A stretch of 64,000 bases of DNA, taken from NCBI RefSeq assembly GCF_900403705.1, contig NZ_OUNR01000018.1:124001-188000 (forward strand), given 5' to 3'. The translations under genes were made by a program, and so were the position numbers. Source of the stretch: Nitrospira lenta (GTDB lineage Bacteria > Nitrospirota > Nitrospiria > Nitrospirales > Nitrospiraceae). The first letter of the stretch is position 1. Each line of letters opens with the position of its first letter. Below, piece after piece: positions 57,644 to 64,000 of this stretch. The notes below the pieces were generated by a model that saw nothing but the letters and a program-made list of their open reading frames with translations, was not told where the DNA came from and did no database searches.

Positions 57644-58534
57644 ATGAGAATGGAAAGTGTTCGCAGCAGCCGTTTAGAAACTGTAGGCCTAGTTGCCTGC
57701 CTGCTCCTAAGCTGTATGGCGGTATCGCCATCATGGTCGAATGCAGCTGTATTTTGGGAAGATGGGCTCGAGCCAGGGAATACAGGATATACGGCAGTTG
57801 GAGGGATGAACTTTTCCAACAGTGTCGTGGCATATGGCTCCCATTCACTGCGACTTTTTTTCCCTTCGATAAATGTGCAAGCAGGGACTTTCACCGACCG
57901 CGAATTCCCATCTACCACCAATATTTATAGTCGATTCTATTTTCGGTTAGACAACTTTACGGTTGCGAATCAGACCAAAATCGTGGAATTCACAGATTAT
58001 GCAACGGGCTCAGGCCCTAGCTACTGGTGGAACATGTCCAATGGCAACCCAGAACTTAATGTTCACGCTCAACTTGTCTTACTGCCCGATGGCACCCTCG
58101 GAACGAAAGTCTTCTATCCAAATCAAGGCAACGCTCGCTTTCAGAATGGCCAGTGGTATTGCGTGGAACTCCATATCCAGCACAATACTCCAGGTGTCGC
58201 AGACGGACTCATCGAAGCCTGGAAAGACGGTCAGCAAGTTCTCTACTACCCCAATTTGAAATTGCGAGAAGCAACTCAGATCGGCAATCATGACCCCAAC
58301 CGGAAATTCACCATCAATCGTCTGTACGCACAATACGGACAGGGAGAAATGTATTTTGATAGTATGGCCGTCGGAAATCAGCGAATCGGCTGTTCGGGCA
58401 CACCCCCACAGGTTGAACCGCCGCCGCCCGCTCCGCTGGTACCCACTCCGCCAGCTCCAGCTCCACCGGCTCCCCAACCCACTGTCCCATCCTTAGTCCC
58501 ACCACCAACCCCTAATGGGCTGTTTATAAGGTAA
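57644..58534 (+). CDS. secreted jelly-roll (polysaccharide-lyase-like) protein 1
   Basis: 296 aa. AGGAAAGG precedes the ATG. Signal peptide ETVGLVACLLLSCMAVSPSW up to SNA. Mature part begins AVFWEDGLEPGNTGY and is all-beta, with NGQWYCVELHIQHNTPG and GLIEAWKDGQQVLYY, a pattern shared with polysaccharide lyases of the alginate/heparin-lyase jelly-roll type and with LamG-like lectins. The catalytic residues of those lyases cannot be located with confidence. The C-terminus is GCSGTPP then a Pro-rich 40-residue tail ending PNGLFIR. It is about one third identical to the next gene's product, so the pair arose by duplication. Confidence 0.82.
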   Translation: MRMESVRSSRLETVGLVACLLLSCMAVSPSWSNAAVFWEDGLEPGNTGYTAVGGMNFSNSVVAYGSHSLRLFFPSINVQAGTFTDREFPSTTNIYSRFYFRLDNFTVANQTKIVEFTDYATGSGPSYWWNMSNGNPELNVHAQLVLLPDGTLGTKVFYPNQGNARFQNGQWYCVELHIQHNTPGVADGLIEAWKDGQQVLYYPNLKLREATQIGNHDPNRKFTINRLYAQYGQGEMYFDSMAVGNQRIGCSGTPPQVEPPPPAPLVPTPPAPAPPAPQPTVPSLVPPPTPNGLFIR

Positions 58535-58562
58535 CCAATTCGCGTTCAGTGAGGAGAAACAC

Positions 58563-59366
58563 ATGATAGCGTACAAACTTCCATCGCCAAGCAATCTCAG
58601 AATCACAGGCCTCACGGTTCTGCTTGCGGGGCTGATCCTAGGGCACCCCATAATCTCTTATTCCGCCGTCTTCTGGGATGATGAGATGGAGTCCGGCAAC
58701 ACCGGCTACAACCTTATCTCTGGGGCCATGTCATTTGATACTTCCGTGAAGTTCAGTGGTAACGGATCCGTCCGGTTAGATTATCCGTCCGTCTGCTATC
58801 CGGATTCCAGTGCACAGAACAACTGCGGTGGATACATGGATCGCACGTTCACCCCGACGGGGACGTTCTACCGCCGTTTCTATATCCGGTTAAGTTCAGG
58901 ATTTACTGTGTCTGACGTATTTACGAAGCTGATGCGGTCGGATACCAATGGGCAGACAAGCAACTGGTGGACGCTGGGATGTTGCGGCAGCAAGCAGCTC
59001 GAAGTGCACGACCAAAATGTGCCGGTGGGCACGACCTCGGTCTACTACGCGAATTTCACGATGTCAGACGCAACCTGGTATTGCGTCGAGACCTATGAAC
59101 AACTCAATACTCCCGGTATAGCAAACGGCGTGCAGCAAGCGTGGGTGAATGGTACGCAAGTCCTCAATCAGACAGGCATTCCATTCAGAGCTTCCGGGGA
59201 CAATGCTCTCTACTACAACAATCGGCTGTATCGACAGACTGGACTAGGCTCAATTTGGTTTGATCGCGTGGCCGTCGGTGACACCCGCATCGGCTGCTCA
59301 GGAACACCGCCGCCTTCAAACGATACTACCCCCCCGGCAACTCCCAGTGGTTTTACAGCCCGGTAG
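58563..59366 (+). CDS. secreted jelly-roll (polysaccharide-lyase-like) protein 2
   Basis: 267 aa, paralogue of the preceding protein, 28 nt downstream with a GAGGAG ribosome site. Signal peptide NLRITGLTVLLAGLILGHPI then SYSAVFWDDEMESGNTGY. Shared features: FYRRFYIRLSSGFTVS, ATWYCVETYEQLNTPG, GVQQAWVNGTQVLNQTG, and IWFDRVAVGDTRIGCSGTPP. It has extra cysteines (CYPDSSAQNNCGG, GCCGSK) not in the paralogue. The short tail TTPPATPSGFTAR is like a truncated FN3 start. Probably binds or cleaves the same exopolysaccharide. Confidence 0.82.
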   Translation: MIAYKLPSPSNLRITGLTVLLAGLILGHPIISYSAVFWDDEMESGNTGYNLISGAMSFDTSVKFSGNGSVRLDYPSVCYPDSSAQNNCGGYMDRTFTPTGTFYRRFYIRLSSGFTVSDVFTKLMRSDTNGQTSNWWTLGCCGSKQLEVHDQNVPVGTTSVYYANFTMSDATWYCVETYEQLNTPGIANGVQQAWVNGTQVLNQTGIPFRASGDNALYYNNRLYRQTGLGSIWFDRVAVGDTRIGCSGTPPPSNDTTPPATPSGFTAR

Positions 59367-59499
59367 TAGCGGGGATCCCCCTGGGGAAGTGGCCTGTAGG
59401 CAACTACAGCTCCCATTGATGTCTACTTGGGAAACGACTGCCTCTTGCAACCAGGGTAGAATGACGGCTTCGGCGGTCCTCGACTAACGGAGTGGACCG

Positions 59500-59759
59500 A
59501 TGAATCGGTCGAAATTCTCCGAGGAGCAGATTATCGATTATGACATCCGGCCAGCCAAAAGCAGTACTCCGATCGACGACCTCTGCCGGCAGCTCGGCAT
59601 CGGCGAAGTAACCTTCTACACCGAAAAATGACGTATGCGCATCTGGACGTACGCAACCGGCTGAACTCGCTCACGGTGAAAGAGGAAAATGCCCGGCTCA
59701 AACGGCTGGTGGCAAATGTGCCCATGATCTTGTACTCGGCCGGTAACCGCATACCCTAG
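59500..59759 (+). pseudogene. IS3-family transposase orfA remnant
   Basis: Starts MNRSKFSEEQIIDYDIRP, as in IS3-family OrfA, then stops at 59629 (TGA). The family sequence continues in another frame (YAHLDVRNRLNSLTVKEENA then RLKRLVA) and ends at 59757. A one-base loss after TTCTACACC and missing downstream sequence make it non-functional. No intact orfB follows. Confidence 0.8.
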
Positions 59760-59872
59760 ACATTGAACTCTTCGGCGTTCCCCCGATATGGCTTTGCTAT
59801 TTCAAGGACGCTAGGGGCCAGACTTCGCAAATTGAGCTCGGTCGTCAATAGTAGACGCCATACGTTGCAGCC

Positions 59873-60837
59873 TCATGCCGCAGGCTGTTGACGGGCCCAC
59901 TGTTGGGCCAATGCCTCCAGCGAGCGATTCCTCAGTCTCGAATGGCGCCGCTGACGGTTGTAGAAGACCTCAATGTACTTCGCGATCTCCCGTCGGGCCT
60001 ATTCCCGCGTTCCATAGCACCGGTGATGTACCAGTTCGTTCTTCAGCGTGCCCCAAACACTTTCCATCGGGGCATTGTCGTAGCAATTGCCTCTCTGACT
60101 CATGGACGCGGTCATGCCGAACAGGCGTAATCGATCTTGATACTTTTGGGCACAATACTGCGAGCCGCGATCGGAGTGGTGAATCAGTCCCGGTCGCGGA
60201 CGTTTCGCCCCACCGCCATGCCAGGGCCTGACTCACCAAGTCCGTCGTCATCCGGCCCTCCCTCGCATGGCCGATCACCTCAGATCCTTGATCCCGGCTA
60301 CATACAATCACCCTTCCGCTGTGAGAACATGCGTGATATCGGTGACCCAGGTCTCATTCGGTCGCATGGTCGCAAACGTTTGAGCCAACCGGTTGTCCAC
60401 AACGGGTAGCGCGGGATTCGAATTTGTGGTGGTTTTGAACCGGCGCACCAGGAACAGCGCCGCCCGAGTTTCTTGCACAGCCGCTTAATGCGGCCGACAC
60501 CCGCCGGGAAACCGTCCTCACGCAGTTCGGCTTGCAGCCGTTCCGGGGCCATACGTCTGACGCGTGCACACATGCGCAGCCTGGATCGCCACTTCCAGCC
60601 GCGCACTCTCCTGGGCGCGTATCGAGGGACACTAGTGCTGCCAGGCATCGTAGCCGCTTCGGGACACTTCCCCGCCAGCCGCCCCTGCCACGCCAGAAAC
60701 ACCCCAGTTCGCGAGCGTCTTTCTAACATCGTCTGTCGTCTTGTCTCCTCGGGAATTGTCAGCTCCTGATCGAGCACCACCCCCACAGCTTGCTCCAGGA
60801 ACTCCTTCGTATACTTCTGCCGCGGTAACCGTTCCAT
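59873..60837 (-). pseudogene. decayed IS3-family transposase (orfA and orfB)
   Basis: From MERLPRQKYTKEFLEQAVGV near 60837 to the OrfB end QQWARQQPAA at 59873, read in several frames. The IS3 core is visible: RMAPERLQAELREDGFPAGV then GRIKRLCKKLG, MRPNETWVTDITHVLT (first Asp of DDE), MTTDLVSQAL. At least three frameshifts and local deletions break it. It is a different subgroup from the flanking remnants at 59500 and 62358. Confidence 0.82.
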
Positions 60838-60922
60838 CCCACACCTTTCAACCTCAGATCATCGGTTGAAGGCGCCCACTTTTTTGAGCCTCGCTCAGGA
60901 ATGCTTGCATGGAAGTTCTGGC

Positions 60923-62248
60923 CTAATCCCACCTAATAAGCCTAGGCTGCCTCGAAAAAATCACGTCCGAATCGTTTGCGAATTTGTACCCCGGAACGCT
61001 TTCGCACGGTTGGACGCTGTCAAACGCCTGTTGATATGCAGCGTTAATCTTTGGGCCAATCTGTGACCACGAAAACGCTTCGTGAACGAGCAGTGCGCTT
61101 GCTGCCGTAAGGCGGCATCGCAACTCAACATCACTTATTACAGACATAACGTGACGGGCAAATTCTTCGGGTGTATCACCTAAGAGCACATGGATTTCAT
61201 GTTTAAGATTCAAGCCCATCACAGAAAAGGTTGTAGCCACAGTAGGAACTCCCATAGCGAGAGCATCTAAAACTTTAAGTTGGGTTCCACCTCCGTCAAA
61301 CACCGGACATACGAAAGCTACGGCTTTCTTGAAATAAGGCCGCACGTCATCGACAAAGCCGGTTACATGGATACGGCCATCAGCTTGCCTAACTTCTTGA
61401 GCCAAAGGGGAGGATCTCTGCCCATGACTGCGATCTCAATGCGCGGATCAAGGATTGTCAACAATGGCCATATTTTCTGGAAGAAGTACTTGATTCCTGA
61501 CTTATTTGAATACTTGTCTAATTTCCCGCAAAAATGATTGTCTTTCCTTGGGGATCACTCCTTGTCGCGAAGTAGGTAGGGTCCACCCCATTGGGAACAA
61601 CTTCTACTTTTGCCCTATGATTCACAGCGTCATCCAGAGGGATTTTTCCTCCTCTGAAACCGTCAAATTGAGATCCATAAGGGGACACCAAAACTGCTCG
61701 GCGCGACGTACATTCCGTGCCTCTCGTTTCAATAAAGCCTGAGACAGATAGTTAGTTTCATGGGCTGCTCGTCGCAATAATTGTGCGGACTGAACATCAT
61801 GATGGTTCAATACGGCTGCCATACGTTTGTTAACCCCGAGCCGTCTCACGATAGGGAGATACTGCGCAAGCCCAATGGTGTTAAAATGAATCCCGTCAAT
61901 GGACACATGAGATAGAAATGAATATAGTCGGTCAGCCATTTCTGAATGCCTGAGCCAACGTGTTTCATAGGGATCGGAACCAAACCATGATCCCAAGATG
62001 CGGCAACTAGTCCGCCATCTTGATGATGGACTAGACAATTGTACCCATTCAACCGTGGCGCAAAATTTGGTCAGTGCCTTCACGCAATCGTCGGCGGTTA
62101 CCGTCGAGGGGCGCGTGGCTGGTTGATCAAATGCAAGGACATGTACCTCGCACTGCTTTGAAACCTCTAAGAGTAGATTATAGTTGCGCTGCAGCGCCCC
62201 GCCTTTGGGAGGAAAGGCAAGATTATGTCCAAGCCAAAGAACTTTCAT
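60923..62248 (-). pseudogene. glycosyltransferase family 4-like gene, broken by three single-base frameshifts
   Basis: Opens MKVLWLGHNLAFPPKGGAL at 62248 and closes near 60923. The N-terminal acceptor domain is intact to 61640; VEVVPNGVDPTYF follows in a second frame, KYSNKSGIKYFFQKIWPLL in a third, and the C-terminal donor domain (CPVFDGGGTQLKVLDALAM, GVPTVATTFSVMG) in the next. Each shift is explained by one missing base in a homopolymer: near 61643-61647 (T5), 61522-61524 (T3) and 61407-61410 (G4). Adding these back gives about 442 aa, a normal GT4 protein. So this is either a young pseudogene or the product of sequencing indels. In the exopolysaccharide region it would transfer a sugar to the repeat unit. 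Confidence 0.85.
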
Positions 62249-62357
62249 CTTGAGAATCGTAAGGAAAAGAAACAGGCAGGTTCAACATTTGACATGCGAT
62301 GAGTGAGGGAAGGATACACGCTTACGCGTCACAACACAGCCCGCCTTAAGAGGGGGC

Positions 62358-63022
62358 TGACCTTCCCCTGATTTCACAGACACCTCCACAAGTGGGAAAA
62401 TGGTGAAATGGGAGGTCGCATGGCAACACCCACACGACGTCAATTTACCGACGCGTCAAGTCCGAGGCCGTTCGCCTCACGCGGGAATCGGGGCGGCCTG
62501 TGGCACAGATGGCGCGGGACCTGTGGATCTCAGACAATGTGCTGTATCGGTGGCGGAGTGAACAGCAGCAGGTCGAATCCCAAGGCGGCACGGGCCAGTC
62601 GATGCGCGCCGCGAAAGACGAACTGGCCCGGCTGAAGCGGGGGAAATGAGCCCCTGAAGAAGGAGCGGGATTTTCCAGAACGTGCGGCAGCGTTCTTCGC
62701 GAGGGAATCGCAATAAGATACCGGGCGATCCAGGAGCACGACCGTCGCTATCCGATCTGCCTGATGTACCGCGCCCTGACCGTTTCGACGGCGGGCTATT
62801 GCGCGTAGCGACACGACCTGAGAGTGCCAGGTCCATCCAGACGCATACACTGCTCTCGGCCATTCGAGTGATCCACCAGGAGTCGCGGGAAACCTACGGC
62901 AATCCCCCGCATCTGGAACGCACTGGTCAAACAGGGCCATCCCTCGGCTATCACTCCCCGACCAGCATGAAGCGAGAACGGCAGTTGCTTAACCAGGTGT
63001 CCACGGAATTGGGGGAATGTTA
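62358..63022 (+). mobile_element. truncated IS3-family element with both terminal inverted repeats
   Basis: Left end TGACCTTCCCCTGATTTCAC and right end (reverse complement) TAACATTCCCCCAATTCCGT are related inverted repeats. OrfA starts near 62420 (MATPTRRQFTDA); fragments VAQMARDLWISDNVLYRWRS, then OrfB (RYRAIQEHDRRYPICLMYRA, VIHQESRETYGNP) and the OrfB C-terminus LGYHSPTSMKRERQLL just before the right end. About half the element is missing internally and frames are broken, so it is inactive. Confidence 0.8.
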
Positions 63023-63039
63023 GGTGAAAGACATACAGC

Positions 63040-63585
63040 TTAGACAACGTATCCAAATCGATTCTTCATCATGGCATTCATTTCATCTTTCCTCTGCTCC
63101 GTGATATTGCCTCGGATTGTGTACTCTATTCCAAAGTTAGGCGAAGAGGCCACCTCCGCACTCCGCCGCTCAAGAAACTCGCTGAGAGGACACAGCACTC
63201 TGGCTGGATTCCCCGCCGCAACTACCCCAACAGGAATATCCCTGGTGACAATACTTCCAGCTCCGATGATGACGTCTGAACCTATGGTGACTCCGGGAAG
63301 GATGATGCTCGATGCTCCGACAAACACCTTGTCCCCGATCACCACTTTCCCAATTCGTGTCCGGCCGAGGTGCCGCTTGGTGCTTGCGTCATGCACCAAA
63401 ATCTGCACTCGTGGCCCCAACGTCACATCATTGCCGATTACAATGTGCCATGGGTGGCTAGGATCAATGAAGACATCCTCCAACATGGCGAAATTATGAC
63501 CGACCACCAACCCCTGCTTCACCAACCAAGCGACTGGATCTCGTCGATGATACTTCGCTAGCACCCACGCCAGAAGTTCACGCAT
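63040..63585 (-). CDS. left-handed beta-helix acetyltransferase
   Basis: 181 aa hexapeptide-repeat acyltransferase (maltose-acetyltransferase/WcaF type). Repeats: HPWHIVIGNDVTLGPRVQI, VVIGDKVFVGASSIILPGV, TIGSDVIIGAGSIVTRDIP, then GVVAAGNPARVL, the typical end. A candidate catalytic His lies in ILVHDAS. It likely O- or N-acetylates an exopolysaccharide sugar. It follows the asparagine synthetase gene by 15 nt on the same strand. Confidence 0.9.
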   Translation of the reverse strand: MRELLAWVLAKYHRRDPVAWLVKQGLVVGHNFAMLEDVFIDPSHPWHIVIGNDVTLGPRVQILVHDASTKRHLGRTRIGKVVIGDKVFVGASSIILPGVTIGSDVIIGAGSIVTRDIPVGVVAAGNPARVLCPLSEFLERRSAEVASSPNFGIEYTIRGNITEQRKDEMNAMMKNRFGYVV

Positions 63586-63600
63586 GCTCCCCCCTAGCTA

Positions 63601-64000
63601 CTAAAGAACCGTCGCGTTAGCAGCACGTGATCCGTCCACCTTCATGTATGTCCGGTGCCAGATAGCAAACATCATTGCTGCCCACAGCTGCGTCTCATGA
63701 TTTCTCACACCACGATCATGCTCGTCGAGCATACGCTCAACTGCCTGCAAGTTAAACAGCCCTAGGTCTCGCAACGCATCACCAGTAAGGTTTGCCCATA
63801 ACAATTCACGTAGAGGCCCACGCAACCAGGCCCCGAGTGGAATTGAGAATCCTTGTTTCCGACGACGCAAGATCGAGTCTGGAAGAATCCCTTCCAACGA
63901 TTTGATGAGGATATGTTTTTTCTCCCACCCCTTCAACTTCAGCCCAGAGGGAATTGTCGAGACGAATTCGACAAGCTTGTGATCGAGAAAAGGCACTCGT
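63601..64000 (-). CDS. asnB: asparagine synthetase (glutamine-hydrolysing), C-terminal part
   Basis: Only the last about 133 codons are in the window; the 5' end lies beyond 64000. The segment VPFLDHKLVEFVSTIPSGL and then EKKHILIKSLEGILPDSILR with RKQGFSIPLGAWLRG is the C-terminal end of the synthetase domain of AsnB-like amidotransferases. Such genes are common in exopolysaccharide clusters linked to exosortase systems. The glutaminase domain is not visible. Symbol given by family. Confidence 0.88.
   Translation of the reverse strand, partial: RVPFLDHKLVEFVSTIPSGLKLKGWEKKHILIKSLEGILPDSILRRRKQGFSIPLGAWLRGPLRELLWANLTGDALRDLGLFNLQAVERMLDEHDRGVRNHETQLWAAMMFAIWHRTYMKVDGSRAANATVL

Noticed and set aside
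59393-59408. CTGTAG-GCAA-CTACAG hairpin after the second jelly-roll gene
   Set aside because: Only a 6-bp stem with no U-tract; not convincing as terminator or riboswitch.

Overview
This is a 64 kb bacterial chromosome segment of moderately high GC with diderm envelope genes (KDO and heptose synthesis, a secretin, lipoproteins). The gene content, a MutL/DUF6754-type operon, a PyrR-led pyr/car operon and an intergenic inverted-repeat family ending in GGCGGACTTTTTCAGCA(T/G)CCTG suggest a Nitrospira-like member of the Nitrospirota. This is an inference from recall; no marker gene settles it. I saw no rRNA, tRNA or CRISPR array.

Layout. (1) 1-5452, minus strand: a five-gene operon with a strong sigma70 promoter: a 123-aa protein, a glutamate-mutase-L-like ASKHA ATPase, a barrel/KOW protein, a DUF6754-like membrane protein and a multi-pass membrane protein cut by the window edge. 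Two inverted-repeat elements sit inside it. No glutamate mutase subunits are present, so its role is open. (2) 5675-11935, plus: a 2086-aa hybrid kinase with a decayed N-terminal Ser/Thr kinase domain, AAA ATPase, helical region, GAF, histidine kinase, two receiver-like domains and HPt. (3) 12078-21612, minus: plsY, pgsA, kdsD, kdsA, pyrG, kdsB, a heptose-7-P kinase gene, lepB and lepA, an envelope-building block that couples KDO supply to CTP synthase. (4) 21768-24396, plus: bioA and lhgO. Their promoter shares its -35 box with the lepA promoter on the other strand. (5) 24404-35624, minus: one long pyrimidine operon (pyrR, pyrB, pyrC, DUF4149, carA, sppA, M48 peptidase, carB, greA, SAM hydrolase) behind a near-consensus promoter, a PyrR-binding-loop sequence and an intrinsic attenuator.

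(6) 35850-42604: two small lipoproteins, a response regulator-HDOD protein, two uncharacterised proteins and proA. (7) 42761-53289, minus: an eleven-gene type II secretion/type IV pilus-like machine (TPR-secretin-cohesin protein, pseudopilins, LysM lipoprotein, GspF, GspE, PilM, PilN, PilO, PilP-like) with no prepilin peptidase or PilT in view. (8) 53529-64000: a surface-polysaccharide and matrix region with a UDP-sugar dehydrogenase, a BACON-repeat/FN3 secreted protein behind a sigma54-type promoter, two paralogous secreted jelly-roll proteins, a glycosyltransferase broken by three homopolymer indels, an acetyltransferase and the C-terminal part of an asparagine synthetase, interspersed with three decayed IS3-family elements.

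The best candidates for undescribed biology are the MutL/KOW/DUF6754 operon, the secreted BACON/jelly-roll cluster and the composite secretion machine. The clearest regulatory finds are the PyrR attenuator and the shared divergent promoter.
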